A stretch of 64,000 bases of DNA from assembly GCA_016841445.1 (NCBI GenBank), contig JAENZD010000003.1:157212-221211 (forward strand), in the 5' to 3' direction. The notes below the pieces were generated by a model. It searched no databases. It had not been told where the DNA came from and worked only from the letters and a program-made list of their open reading frames with translations. Below are positions 24,440 through 33,538 of the stretch, one piece after another; within the stretch, counting starts at the first letter, position 1, and every line of letters starts with the position of its first letter. This DNA is from Anaerolineaceae bacterium. GTDB lineage: Bacteria > Chloroflexota > Anaerolineae > Anaerolineales > Anaerolineaceae. The position numbers were made by a program, and so were the translations under genes.

Positions 24440-26008
24440 ATGACTTTATCGCTCTCAATCTGGCATTGGCTGCTGGCGTTATTGCCTGTTTTAGCAGTAG
24501 TGGTGCTGATGCTCGTTTTTCGCTGGGGCGGCAGCAAAGCGGGGGGTGCAGGCTGGTTCACTGCGATCCTTGTGGCGGTTGCATTCTTTGGTGCAAGATT
24601 TGATTTATTGGCGGTTGCCCAGGTCAAGGCGGTATTGCTCAGCCTGGATGTGCTCTTTATTATTTGGGCAGCGCTCTTGCTGTTCAATATTGCCAGGGAA
24701 GCCGGCGCGATCCAGATGATCGGAAAGGCACTGCCCGGATTAACGGATGACCGTGTGATGCAGTCCCTGCTAATTGGCTGGCTGATGGTCTCTTTTTTGC
24801 AGGGAATGGGCGGCTTTGGCGTTCCGGTTGCTGTTGTTGCACCGCTGCTGGTTGGCCTGGGTTTCGGACCGGTGCAGGCTGTGGCGATGGCGTCAATTGG
24901 GCATGGGTGGGCGGTCACTTTTGGGTCGCTAGCATCTTCTTTCCAAAGCCTGATTGCGGTAACGGGGCTGCCTGGTGAATATTTAGCACCCTTATCCGCT
25001 TTATTGTTGGGGATAGCCTGCATCCCAAGCGGACTGCTGGTAGCCCTGATCGGTACGGGCTGGAAAGGATTGAAACGTGCATTCCTGCCTGTGGTCGTGA
25101 TCAGCGCCGTGACGGGTGCTGTGCAGTTCTTGCTGGCTACCAACCAGCTCTGGACCCTGGGTGCGACCGGTGCTGCAATGGCTGGACTGGCGGTGATGTT
25201 CGGTTGGCTCAACCTTCCCGGATATCGTTCGCAGCTAGCAGAAATTGATGAAAGTCAGGACAAGGGTCAGAATAAATCGTTATTATTATCCCTGTTTGCC
25301 TATGGATTGCTGGTCCTGCTGGCGTTTGCGTCCAATTTAATCCAACCGGTTAAGTCATTCCTGAGCCAGGTTGCATTCACGTTGGACTTCCCGGAAGTGC
25401 AGACAGATTATGGCTGGTTGACCCCTGCCGGACCGGGAAGGGTGATCAATATTTTTGGCCATCCAGGCGCGATCCTGATCTATACCTGTGTGATCTCCTA
25501 TATTATTTACCGTGCCATCGGGTACATTAGGAAGGGTGCATGGAAGGGCATTATCCGTAACACATTTAGAAGCGGTGTTGACTCCAGCCTGGGCATTTTG
25601 GCGATGGTTGGATTGGCATCGATCATGATGCACAGCGGGATGACGTATCTGCTGGCAGACGGGCTCAGCGTTAGCTTCCCACGAACGGTTTATCCTGTGA
25701 TCGCTCCCTTCATTGGTGCTTTAGGCGCTTTTATTACGGGAAGTAATAATAATTCCAATGTTTTATTTGCCGTTCTGCAGCAAAATACAGCAGAATTATT
25801 AAACCTTGGTGTTCCGCTGATCCTGGCAGCACAAACAGCAGGCGGAGCACTGGGCAGTGTGCTGGCGCCGGCCAAGGTGATCGTGGGGTGCAGTACTGTT
25901 GGACTGGCGGGAAAAGAAGGGGAGGTCATGCGTAAATTGCTGATCTATGGCTTGATCACCATCAGCACCGTTTCGGTTGCCGCATTGATCATTCATTTGA
26001 TCGGATAG
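24440..26008 (+). CDS. L-lactate permease family transporter
   Basis: 522 residues, almost entirely hydrophobic (12 or more membrane segments). Family landmarks include SFLQGMGGFGVPVAVVAPLLV, 'IGHGWAVTFGSLASSFQSL', then FITGSNNNSNVLFAVLQ and the C-terminal 'GGALGSVLAPAKVIVGCSTVGL'. Members import lactate or glycolate with protons. Here it lies behind a GH3 glycosidase and before three small membrane proteins, so a different carboxylate or export of fermentation lactate is also possible. Confidence 0.88.
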   Translation: MTLSLSIWHWLLALLPVLAVVVLMLVFRWGGSKAGGAGWFTAILVAVAFFGARFDLLAVAQVKAVLLSLDVLFIIWAALLLFNIAREAGAIQMIGKALPGLTDDRVMQSLLIGWLMVSFLQGMGGFGVPVAVVAPLLVGLGFGPVQAVAMASIGHGWAVTFGSLASSFQSLIAVTGLPGEYLAPLSALLLGIACIPSGLLVALIGTGWKGLKRAFLPVVVISAVTGAVQFLLATNQLWTLGATGAAMAGLAVMFGWLNLPGYRSQLAEIDESQDKGQNKSLLLSLFAYGLLVLLAFASNLIQPVKSFLSQVAFTLDFPEVQTDYGWLTPAGPGRVINIFGHPGAILIYTCVISYIIYRAIGYIRKGAWKGIIRNTFRSGVDSSLGILAMVGLASIMMHSGMTYLLADGLSVSFPRTVYPVIAPFIGALGAFITGSNNNSNVLFAVLQQNTAELLNLGVPLILAAQTAGGALGSVLAPAKVIVGCSTVGLAGKEGEVMRKLLIYGLITISTVSVAALIIHLIG

Positions 26009-26016
26009 GGAAAAAT

Positions 26017-26208
26017 ATGGCAAATCAAAAGGTGTTAATGCAAAAATTGAGGTGTTCCAGCTTAAAGTTGAGGTCGCTCCTGCTTGCTCTGCAAATCATA
26101 TTACCATTTATGCTTTATTTCTTTCTGCTGAGGGGATGGTCTGCAGCATCCTATTTCTCAGCGGGATTACTGGCACTCAGTATGGTGATAATCTTATGGC
26201 AAAAGTGA
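26017..26208 (+). CDS. Small membrane protein, two hydrophobic segments
   Basis: 63 residues. After a basic N-terminus (MANQKVLMQKLRCSSLKLR) come 'LLLALQIILPFMLYFFLLRG' and 'YFSAGLLALSMVIILWQK'. An AGGGA stretch lies 6 bases before the ATG, 9 bases after the permease stop, and the end overlaps the next gene by 13 bases. This packing supports a real gene. It might be an accessory of the permease, but no family is recognised. Confidence 0.6.
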   Translation: MANQKVLMQKLRCSSLKLRSLLLALQIILPFMLYFFLLRGWSAASYFSAGLLALSMVIILWQK

Positions 26209-26855
26209 AACAAAGAAACCAGCCTCGAAAAGGCTGGCTCAGCCAGCTTTTGTTAACCTTGAGCCTAATTTTTTTGGCATTTGGATTATTTCAGTTGGGC
26301 TGGGCTGTATGGCCAATACCCAGGGATGCTGTTCAGATCGTGATCCGAAAAGGGGTTCTACCTGGTGCACCAGCCGGAAAAGCCTATGAGAGCCTGGCTG
26401 AATACACATTATCCTTATCCTGGCCGATCTGGTTCCGGGCTGAGCAGACAGAAAATATTCAATTAGCAATGATAGAAGCGGAGGCGTTAAATGATCCGCA
26501 AACAACTGGAAGAGAGGGGCAGATCGTTATCTTTGAACCGGTGATGAGCAACCTTACGTTGACACCACCTGGACGCATCCAAACAAACCTTGCCGCTGGA
26601 AAAGAGCTTGACCTGATATGGGACGTTGAGGGTGAAGAAGCCGGAGAAACTCAGGGAAATTTGTATGTTGCCTTTGGATTTTATGATGATGCCCTGGAAG
26701 AGGTAGTGCCAGTGCCCGTTGCAGTTCTGGATATCAATACCCGCATTGTATCATTGTGGGGGTTGGGGGTAAATCTGGTAATCTGGTTAGGGTTTATGGG
26801 ATTGGTTTTATGGGGCGCGTTGTTTGTTTTAGGTAGGTTAGCCCAGGGACATTAA
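26196..26855 (+). CDS. Membrane protein of unknown function (extracytoplasmic domain between two anchors)
   Basis: 219 residues from ATG 26196 (MAKVKQRNQPRKGW); a longer frame from 26052 would cover the previous gene in another frame and gives an unlikely N-terminus. One membrane segment lies at about 18-40 ('LLLTLSLIFLAFGLFQLGW') and one near the C-terminus ('VIWLGFMGLVLWGALFVLG'). Between them is a roughly 140-residue domain with beta-like alternation and acidic loops, probably outside the cell. No family is recognised. It sits in the permease operon. Confidence 0.6.
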   Translation: MAKVKQRNQPRKGWLSQLLLTLSLIFLAFGLFQLGWAVWPIPRDAVQIVIRKGVLPGAPAGKAYESLAEYTLSLSWPIWFRAEQTENIQLAMIEAEALNDPQTTGREGQIVIFEPVMSNLTLTPPGRIQTNLAAGKELDLIWDVEGEEAGETQGNLYVAFGFYDDALEEVVPVPVAVLDINTRIVSLWGLGVNLVIWLGFMGLVLWGALFVLGRLAQGH

Positions 26856-26878
26856 GATAGCTGGGAAGAAGGTGGATT

Positions 26879-27196
26879 ATGGATGAAAAGATTGAAAAAA
26901 ACGAAGCAAAAGGTCAATCGCAGCAATCAAAGAATTTGATGCGTCGAATGGTATTCACATCCCTAAAAGCTGGCTGCCTGACATTTTTGGTCGCTGGTGG
27001 TGCACTTCTGATAGGGCTGTTCATCGATATTCGGCAGGACACGCTCCCGCGCTGGATGTTAATCCTGCTGGTCGGTTCCATGCCGTTTACATTAGGAGGT
27101 TTATACTTGATTGTCCGGCGCGAAATCAAGAAAATCAGGCAGATGGATCACACCAAAGAAGCCCAGATTCCGGAAAGCGCCGACGTGAATGAATAA
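26879..27196 (+). CDS. Small membrane protein, AtpZ/AtpI-like
   Basis: 105 residues with a charged N-terminus, two membrane segments ('LKAGCLTFLVAGGALLIGLF' and WMLILLVGSMPFTLGGLYLIV) and a charged tail. The pattern of a Gly-rich first helix ending in GLFID, a short loop, and a second helix ending in LIVRREIKKI resembles AtpZ/AtpI helper proteins of ATP synthase, but no atp genes are near. GGTGG precedes ATG 26879. Last gene of the permease cluster. Confidence 0.6.
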   Translation: MDEKIEKNEAKGQSQQSKNLMRRMVFTSLKAGCLTFLVAGGALLIGLFIDIRQDTLPRWMLILLVGSMPFTLGGLYLIVRREIKKIRQMDHTKEAQIPESADVNE

Positions 27197-27330
27197 CGAT
27201 TCCATTATTCATTAAAAATCTGAGTCAAGGGCGGATAATCATAAAAACTTGCTCAAACCGTCAACCCGGTTTATAGTAAACTTATATTTATCAGTATATT
27301 GAATTTCTCCCGAAAGGGTTTTAAGCTGCG

Positions 27331-28890
27331 ATGCCTGAGATTAAGAAACAATTATTATCATGTCTCGAGGACATGCGGGATTGGGTTTTGAACGTGCCTC
27401 AGGATACCGAAATTTCCGGTATTGCCTGGGATTCCCGGAAGATCAAACCTGGTGATGTATTCTTTGCGCTGGTCGGTGAAAGTTTTGATGGACACCAATT
27501 TGTGACCACAGCCGTTGAGCGGGGTGCCGTTGCTGTGATTGGCACACGCCAACCAGCACCGTTAAAGGTGCCTTATGTCCAGATCCGGGGAGATGATCGT
27601 GTAGGGTTGGCAAAATTTGCTGCCGCCTTCTATGATCATCCCTCGAAAGACTTGGTCGTGATTGGGATCACGGGGACGGACGGTAAGACGACTACGACCA
27701 ACCTGGTATATCATATCCTTAAGACTGCGGGATTCCCGGTGGGGATGATTTCAACTGTCAATGCTGTCGTTGGGGAGAAAACGCTCGACACTGGTTTTCA
27801 TGTGACCACCCCTGAATCACCGGATATCCAACGTTACTTACGGATGATGGTAGAAGCCGGCCTGACCCACGTGGTGCTGGAGACAACATCGCATGGCCTG
27901 GCTCAGAAACGGGTCGAAGAGGTGGATTTTGACCTGGCTGCGGTGACCAATGTCACCCATGAGCACCTTGATTATCATGGAAACTACCAAGGCTATCTGG
28001 AAGCGAAAAGTTTGCTCTTCAAAGCGCTTTCAAGGGAGGAACAGAAGCACGGGATTGAAAAGCTGGCTGTTTTGAACCGGGATGATGAATCCTATGCTTA
28101 TCTATCAGAACATACACGGGCGAAACAAATTTCGTATAGTCTTTCCAATGAAGCGGATATTTGGGCTGATAATATCATGTACACGTCCAATGAACTGAAT
28201 TTCACATGCCGTGGGGCTGGTAAATCATTTCCAATCCAAACTTCATTGATCGGGAGGTATAACGTTCATAACTGCCTGGCTGCTACCGGTCTGACTCTGT
28301 TAGGGTTGAATATCCCGGTGGAGGTAGTCCAGGAAGCTCTCAGAACGGTTGAGACGGTCCCTGGGCGGATGGAGCAGGTTGATATGGGGCAGGACTTCCT
28401 TGCAATCGTCGATTTTGCTCATACACCCAACGCCATCCGGCAAGCACTATTGGCTGCCAGAGAATTGACCTATGGCAAGTTGATCGCTGTTTTCGGGTCA
28501 GCAGGTTTACGGGATGTTGAGAAGCGAAAATTGATGCCAGAAATAGCAGTTGAGATTGCGGATTTGACCATCCTGACAGCAGAAGACCCACGCACTGAAT
28601 CACTGGATTCCATCCTCTCAGATATGGCGGAAGGTGCGGTCAAGGGGGGTGGAAAAGAAGGCAAGGATTTCTGGTTGGAACCAGATAGGGGAACTGCAAT
28701 AAGAAAAGCAGTTAATCAGGCCAGAACAGGTGACCTGGTGATCGTTTGCGGAAAAGGTCATGAGCAGTCCATGTGCTTTGGGCATAATGAATATCCCTGG
28801 GATGACCGGATTGCGCTTCAGGCTGCACTTGCTGAACACTTAAGTAAACCCGGCCCACAGATGCCGATATTACCAACCAGCCCAGGTTGA
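27331..28890 (+). CDS. murE: MurE-type UDP-N-acetylmuramyl-tripeptide synthetase
   Basis: 519 residues in the three-domain Mur ligase plan: UMP-binding N-domain (SGIAWDSRKIKPGDVFFALVG), central ATPase with P-loop GITGTDGKTTTTNL (about 111-124), 'THVVLETTSHGLAQKR' and VTNVTHEHLDYHGNYQGYLEAK, and a C-terminal domain. It adds the third amino acid to the peptidoglycan stem. The amino-acid-selecting motif, DNPR in diaminopimelate enzymes, reads EDPR here (418-421), so the added residue may be diaminopimelate or another diamino acid. The P-loop has TDGKT in place of the usual TNGKT. There are no other cell-wall genes nearby; it could be a second, specialised Mur ligase. Confidence 0.85.
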   Translation: MPEIKKQLLSCLEDMRDWVLNVPQDTEISGIAWDSRKIKPGDVFFALVGESFDGHQFVTTAVERGAVAVIGTRQPAPLKVPYVQIRGDDRVGLAKFAAAFYDHPSKDLVVIGITGTDGKTTTTNLVYHILKTAGFPVGMISTVNAVVGEKTLDTGFHVTTPESPDIQRYLRMMVEAGLTHVVLETTSHGLAQKRVEEVDFDLAAVTNVTHEHLDYHGNYQGYLEAKSLLFKALSREEQKHGIEKLAVLNRDDESYAYLSEHTRAKQISYSLSNEADIWADNIMYTSNELNFTCRGAGKSFPIQTSLIGRYNVHNCLAATGLTLLGLNIPVEVVQEALRTVETVPGRMEQVDMGQDFLAIVDFAHTPNAIRQALLAARELTYGKLIAVFGSAGLRDVEKRKLMPEIAVEIADLTILTAEDPRTESLDSILSDMAEGAVKGGGKEGKDFWLEPDRGTAIRKAVNQARTGDLVIVCGKGHEQSMCFGHNEYPWDDRIALQAALAEHLSKPGPQMPILPTSPG

Positions 28891-28923
28891 AAAACCATGA
28901 GTAGATGATAGGGAGAACCAGGC

Positions 28924-29652
28924 ATGGGAAAAATTAGTAAAGCAGATTTAACCCCTGAGATCATATTGGGAAGGCTTCGGGCGCATTTGAATGAGGGGCG
29001 GCCAGTTACCCTTTACAATACTTATAAAGGTGTACCAATCACATATGAGGCGGAGGTGGCTATGATCCATCATGATTTTGTTGGCATGATCGTGCACCCC
29101 TACCAGGCTGTCTGCATCAAGGACGAAAGACGGACTTATATCGAAAGCAAATCCATTCCCGCTTTGATCCGGGCTTACCCAATGTCCATTGATTATACAA
29201 ACCAAGTTGTGATGTTGAACGAACTCAAGATACCTAAAAGTATTTCAAATGATCTGCAGAATTCCTGGGTTTCTCCAAAGAAATCGATAGCCGTGGAGGT
29301 CAGTTCAGAGGATCAGGATGTTCACTCTTTACCTTTGTTGGAAATTGCAGTTCTTGATAATAACCGCATAAGGGTCGCGTTATCTGCCCATAAGGACAGA
29401 GTTTTTAAAAGACTGGAAGAAGTTGGATTGACTTTTCGGCTTCCGGGTAACGATAATCTCATCCAGGTGCAGGGCATCGTCAATTCGCTGACCAAGATCC
29501 GATATCAGGATAGCAAACGGCTGGAGGTGGACGGCAAAGCTGCGATGGGAGATGAAATTTCCATCCTTGCTTATATTGCTAAACGGGAAGATCAAATCAG
29601 AGAAGATCTTGATAAAGCTTATCAAAAACTTCGAAGAGGCAAGTTACGATAA
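28924..29652 (+). CDS. PilZ-like protein with an N-terminal PilZN-type domain
   Basis: 242 residues, no signal or membrane segment. The first half (LNEGRPVTLYNTYKGVPITY, then 'DFVGMIVHPYQAVCIKDERR') resembles the N-terminal domain found before PilZ in some proteobacterial proteins. The middle part is PilZ-like in its strand pattern (LPLLEIAVLDNNRIRVAL) but lacks the RxxxR that binds cyclic di-GMP. The C-terminus is a charged helix (REDQIREDLDKAYQKLRR). It could sense a nucleotide or act as a protein partner. It lies 33 bases after murE, so it is probably co-transcribed. Confidence 0.5.
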   Translation: MGKISKADLTPEIILGRLRAHLNEGRPVTLYNTYKGVPITYEAEVAMIHHDFVGMIVHPYQAVCIKDERRTYIESKSIPALIRAYPMSIDYTNQVVMLNELKIPKSISNDLQNSWVSPKKSIAVEVSSEDQDVHSLPLLEIAVLDNNRIRVALSAHKDRVFKRLEEVGLTFRLPGNDNLIQVQGIVNSLTKIRYQDSKRLEVDGKAAMGDEISILAYIAKREDQIREDLDKAYQKLRRGKLR

Positions 29653-29706
29653 TCAAAAACAAACTTTTCGTTTACCACCGGAAAATATAGAATACTCAAA
29701 AAAAAA

Positions 29707-29732
29707 GACTGTCCCATTCTCATGAGACAGTC
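29707..29732. terminator. Bidirectional terminator between convergent genes
   Basis: GACTGTCCCAT / ATGAGACAGTC (11 bp, one mismatch or G-U) with a short loop; A9 precedes and T6 follows, so it works for the plus-strand murE transcript and the minus-strand pnp transcript. Confidence 0.8.
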
Positions 29733-29755
29733 CAATTTTTTATAAAAGACTTATT

Positions 29756-31945
29756 TTAGCGACGGGGATTTCTCCCACCGCGGTTTGAGCTTTTCTTTCC
29801 GCCACTATCATGCGCCTGGGCTTCTTCAAGCGTCCAGCCTTCCAGTAAAGCCTGGCGAGAGAGTCGAACCTTGCCCTGGTTATCAACATTGGTGACCATG
29901 ACTGTGATTTCATCACCTTGCTTGACAACATCTGTCACCCTTTCCACGTGGCTGGTATCCAGCTGTGAAATATGGACTAAACCGTCTGTACCAGGGAGAA
30001 TTTCAACAAATGCACCAAAATCCGTTGTTCGGACAACTTTACCGGTATAAATGCGCCCAACTTCCACTTCTTCCGTAAGCCGTTCAATGCGTTCGCGGGC
30101 CGCTTTATATCCGACACCATCAGTTGAGGCAATAAAGATTGTGCCATCATCTTCGATATCGATCTTTGTGTTGGTTTCTTCCTGGATGGAACGAATGGTC
30201 TCGCCACCCTTACCGATCACTGCACCAATTTTATCGACTGGGACTTTGACGGTTTCAATACGGGGAGCGTGGTCTTTCATTTCCGCACGTGGCTTGTCGA
30301 TCGTGGCAAGCATGATCTCCAAGATGTGTAAGCGAGCCAATCGGGCTTGTTCTAATGCTTCTGACATGATCTCGGTGGTAATCCCGCTGATCTTAATATC
30401 CATTTGGAGAGCTGTGATGCCTTCGGCTGTACCGGTGACTTTGAAGTCCATGTCACCAAGGTGGTCTTCCATACCAAGAATATCAGTGAGGATCACATAG
30501 TTATCATCCTGTTTTACCATACCCATTGCTACACCGGAAACCGGTCGTTTGATCGGCACACCAGTGTCCATCAATGCGAGGGTTGAACCACAGGTCGATG
30601 CCATTGAGGATGAACCATTGGAGGACATTACCTCGGAAACCAGGCGTAAAGTGTATGGGAAATCTGCTTCATCGGGGATCATCGGTAAAAGCGCACGCTC
30701 TGCTAACATACCATGGCCAATTTCACGCCGGGAGGTGTAGAGCCTGCCAACCTCGCCCGTGCAGAATGGCGGGAAGTTGTAATGGTGCATATAGCGTTTT
30801 GTTTCTGTGGGGATTAAGTTATCCAGTTCCTGAGCGTCTCTGGGTGTACCGAGGGTTGCCAGGGTCAGCACCTGTGTTTCACCTCGGGTGAATAAACCAG
30901 AACCATGGGCTCGAGGGCTTACATTCACTTCGCACCAAATATCGCGAATATCTTTAGGTTCTCGACCATCAGGACGCTTGCGTTCATTAAGGATGCGTTC
31001 CCTGATAATGGTTTTTTCCGATTCTTCAAAAGCTTTACCAATGTTCTTTTTAAGCGATTTGAATTCTGATTCGGATAATTCTTCAGCTTTACCAGCGGAT
31101 AGCTCTTCAATGACGCCTTCTTTTAATTCGCTGATGCCACCATAGAGATTTTCTTTGATGTATGGTTTTCTGAGAATGTCCAGGAGTTTGTCTTTGATGA
31201 GGGTTTCAACCTGGCTGATCAAAGCGGCATCAGTCACCGCACACTCGACCTCACGTTTTTCCTTACCAATCTCACGTGCCATCTGCTCTTGAATTTCAAT
31301 GATGGGTTGGATGGATTTGTGGGCTAAGTCCAGCGCCTGGACCATAACTTCTTCAGAGACTTCATCAGCGCCGCATTCCACCATGGCAATGGCTTCTTTA
31401 GTGCCTACAACAACCAGGTCCAGATTAGAATTTTCACTTTCTGAAAAGGTTGGATTGACGACCAACTCACCATTGATGGAACTAATCCGAACTGCACCTA
31501 CAGGACCATCCCAGGGGATATCGGAGATCATCAGAGAAGCTGAGGCAGCATTAATCGCTAAAATATCCAGGGGATTTTCTGTGTCCGCTGAAAGGGACAT
31601 TAACAGCACCTGGACTTCATTTCGCATGCCATCAGGGAATAAGGGGCGGATTGGCCGGTCAACCATTCGGGCGGTCAAAACGGCTTCGCCGCGCGGGCGG
31701 CCTTCACGACGGAAGAATGAGCCGGGGATTTTCCCGCCGGCGTACATACGTTCCTCATAGTCAACTGTCAGGGGGAAGAAATCCAGTCCTTCACGCACAC
31801 CACCCATGGTGGCAGCGGAGAAGACAAGGCTATCTCCCTGGCGTACAGTCACGGCACCACCGGCTTGTCCAGCCAGCTTGCCAGTCTCGATGATGATATC
31901 TTTATCACCGAGTTTTACACGGTAAATCTTTGCATTGGGTTGCAT
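29756..31945 (-). CDS. pnp: Polyribonucleotide nucleotidyltransferase (PNPase)
   Basis: 729 residues. It degrades RNA 3'-to-5' with phosphate. Two RNase PH-like domains (about 5-230 and 315-545, with PGSFFRREGRPRGEAVLTAR, FTRGETQVL, 'SEVMSSNGSSSMASTCG') are joined by a helical linker; then a KH domain (VDKIGAVIGKGGETIRSIQ) and an S1 domain ('VGRIYTGKVVRTTDFGAFVE'), and a Gly/Arg-rich tail. It lies downstream of rpsO, as in many bacteria, with a 221-base leader in between that can fold into two strong stems. Confidence 0.95.
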   Translation of the reverse strand: MQPNAKIYRVKLGDKDIIIETGKLAGQAGGAVTVRQGDSLVFSAATMGGVREGLDFFPLTVDYEERMYAGGKIPGSFFRREGRPRGEAVLTARMVDRPIRPLFPDGMRNEVQVLLMSLSADTENPLDILAINAASASLMISDIPWDGPVGAVRISSINGELVVNPTFSESENSNLDLVVVGTKEAIAMVECGADEVSEEVMVQALDLAHKSIQPIIEIQEQMAREIGKEKREVECAVTDAALISQVETLIKDKLLDILRKPYIKENLYGGISELKEGVIEELSAGKAEELSESEFKSLKKNIGKAFEESEKTIIRERILNERKRPDGREPKDIRDIWCEVNVSPRAHGSGLFTRGETQVLTLATLGTPRDAQELDNLIPTETKRYMHHYNFPPFCTGEVGRLYTSRREIGHGMLAERALLPMIPDEADFPYTLRLVSEVMSSNGSSSMASTCGSTLALMDTGVPIKRPVSGVAMGMVKQDDNYVILTDILGMEDHLGDMDFKVTGTAEGITALQMDIKISGITTEIMSEALEQARLARLHILEIMLATIDKPRAEMKDHAPRIETVKVPVDKIGAVIGKGGETIRSIQEETNTKIDIEDDGTIFIASTDGVGYKAARERIERLTEEVEVGRIYTGKVVRTTDFGAFVEILPGTDGLVHISQLDTSHVERVTDVVKQGDEITVMVTNVDNQGKVRLSRQALLEGWTLEEAQAHDSGGKKSSNRGGRNPRR

Positions 31946-31984
31946 ATTAAATTTTTCCTTCGTCTAATTTTCCCACCCAGTCAG

Positions 31985-32138
31985 GGACTGAAAACCGGTG
32001 AGGTTCCAGTCCTCAGCAATTTTCAATTCCCGACTCGCGGGTTATCTTGTCTTAAATAAGTCTACCGCAGAAAAGTTAATTGCGGAGGAGTTTCACGAAC
32101 CTTGCCTTAATGCTCTGCAACCAGCTTGATCTGCGGTA
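31985..32138 (-). promoter_or_regulatory. Structured leader of pnp (rpsO-pnp intergenic)
   Basis: Two stems form in the minus-strand RNA: a long-range 9-bp stem TACCGCAGA/TCTGCGGTA (32130-32138 with 32063-32071), and a hairpin with GGACTG/CAGTCC (31985-31990 with 32007-32012) plus an inner AACC/GGTT. In E. coli a double-stranded pnp leader cut by RNase III lets PNPase repress its own synthesis; a similar role is inferred here by position only. Confidence 0.5.
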
Positions 32139-32166
32139 AATTTCAGATAAAATCCAAGAAAACTTG

Positions 32167-32439
32167 TTATTTCTTGCGGATCTTGAGCTTTTCGGTCAAC
32201 GCCAGGTAACTTTTGTAGTCTTTCCGGCGCAGATAGGTCAGCAAACGACGACGGCGGCCTACCAGTTTGAGCAAACCCCGGCGCGAACTTTCATCGTGCT
32301 TGTTCGTTCGCAGGTGATCTGTCAGTTCTGTAATTCGCTTGGTGAGGATCGCAATTTGAACCTCGGGCGAACCGGTGTCTCCATCGTGCACCTTGTATTC
32401 TTCGATGATCTCTGCTTTAACTTCTTTATCTAATCCCAT
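32167..32439 (-). CDS. rpsO: 30S ribosomal protein S15
   Basis: 90 residues, close to the family's usual 88-89. Hallmarks: '[19 protein letters not shown]', '[20 protein letters not shown]', then [21 protein letters not shown]. It binds the central domain of 16S rRNA. AAGGAGTAG precedes the ATG. It is followed by pnp in the same direction, the widely conserved rpsO-pnp arrangement. Confidence 0.96.
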   Translation of the reverse strand: MGLDKEVKAEIIEEYKVHDGDTGSPEVQIAILTKRITELTDHLRTNKHDESSRRGLLKLVGRRRRLLTYLRRKDYKSYLALTEKLKIRKK

Positions 32440-32521
32440 GACACTGCTACTCCTTATTTTTATATTTGCAGGTCTCCGAGCCCCCAGCCAAAACCAGGGA
32501 CAGGACCAGTCACTGGCATAA

Positions 32522-32549
32522 ATTATACCAGACGCATATAAATATGCAA
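32522..32549 (-). promoter_or_regulatory. Promoter of rpsO-pnp
   Basis: On the minus strand, TTGCAT (32544-32549), a 16-base spacer, and a perfect TATAAT (32522-32527). Transcription would start near 32515, about 75 bases before rpsO. Confidence 0.7.
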
Positions 32550-32581
32550 CTCTGCCAAGGTGAGGCTATGAAAATACGCTT

Positions 32582-33538
32582 TTATATTGTGGAAAAGATT
32601 TTTTCCAAAAGTTGGACAACAAAATCAATATCTTTGGATTTAAGCAGTGAAAGCAAAGTGTCATCAGGCAAATGATAGGGTTTTAAGTATGCTTTGAGGT
32701 ATTTTCGGAAAGTGATCACCCCACGCTCTCCATAAAAGGCAAGCATCGCTGCTAAATGATGATTAATTGTTCTCAACACTACCGGTGGGGGAACATCGTC
32801 ACGATCCATTCGGCTGAAGATCCAGGGGTTACCGACGGCAGCGCGACCGATCATCACAGCATCGCATCCAGTTTCATTTTTGATCCGGTCAATATCCGCA
32901 ACTGTTTTAACATCACCATTGCCAATTACGGGAATTTTGATCGCTTGTTTGATCTCACGGATGGGTTCCCAATTTGCACTACCTCGGTATGCCTGCTGAC
33001 GCGTACGGCCGTGCACAGCGACCATCGCACCGCCGTTTGCTTCGATGATCCTGGCGACCTCGAGGTAGTTGAGGTTATCGTCATCCCACCCAAGGCGGAT
33101 CTTGGCTGTGATTGGGAGTTCAAATTCCCTGGTCATGAGATTGAAGATTTCCGCGATCTTATTTGGTTCTCTCAGCAGGGCTGCCCCGGCGCCGCGAGCG
33201 ACCACATTTTTTGATTGGCATCCCAGGTTAATGTCGATCAAATCGGGCTGGACTTCGGGTATCAGAATCTCGGCGGCGGCAAGGATTTGTTCTGCTTCAT
33301 CTCCCAGGAACTGGAGGGACAACGGGCGGTGAAAAGGTTCAAAAGCTAACCGCTTTTTGTATCGTGGATGATCTGTGAGCACATCCAGGGTATTGATGAA
33401 TTCTGTCACGCTTAGGGCTGAACCCAATTGGCGGCATAGACCGCGAAAGGGCATATCTGTTACACCATCCATTGGGGCTAAGATCAAATCACCCTTGATG
33501 GACGTATCCCCAATTTTGAAAATGGTCTCTTCAGTCAT
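32582..33538 (-). CDS. dus: tRNA-dihydrouridine synthase
   Basis: 318 residues. An FMN enzyme that reduces uridine in the tRNA D loop. 'LILAPMDGVTDMPFRGLCRQ' opens the TIM barrel, C107 in DINLGCQSKNVVARGAGAALL is the expected proton donor (the usual next residue Pro is Gln here), and AVHGRTRQQAYRGSANW, 'PVIGNGDVKT', and VMIGRAAVGNPWIF bind flavin phosphate. The C-terminal helical domain recognises tRNA. It overlaps queG by 8 bases, so two tRNA-modifying enzymes share an operon. Which of the dus subfamilies is not decided. Confidence 0.9.
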   Translation of the reverse strand: MTEETIFKIGDTSIKGDLILAPMDGVTDMPFRGLCRQLGSALSVTEFINTLDVLTDHPRYKKRLAFEPFHRPLSLQFLGDEAEQILAAAEILIPEVQPDLIDINLGCQSKNVVARGAGAALLREPNKIAEIFNLMTREFELPITAKIRLGWDDDNLNYLEVARIIEANGGAMVAVHGRTRQQAYRGSANWEPIREIKQAIKIPVIGNGDVKTVADIDRIKNETGCDAVMIGRAAVGNPWIFSRMDRDDVPPPVVLRTINHHLAAMLAFYGERGVITFRKYLKAYLKPYHLPDDTLLSLLKSKDIDFVVQLLEKIFSTI

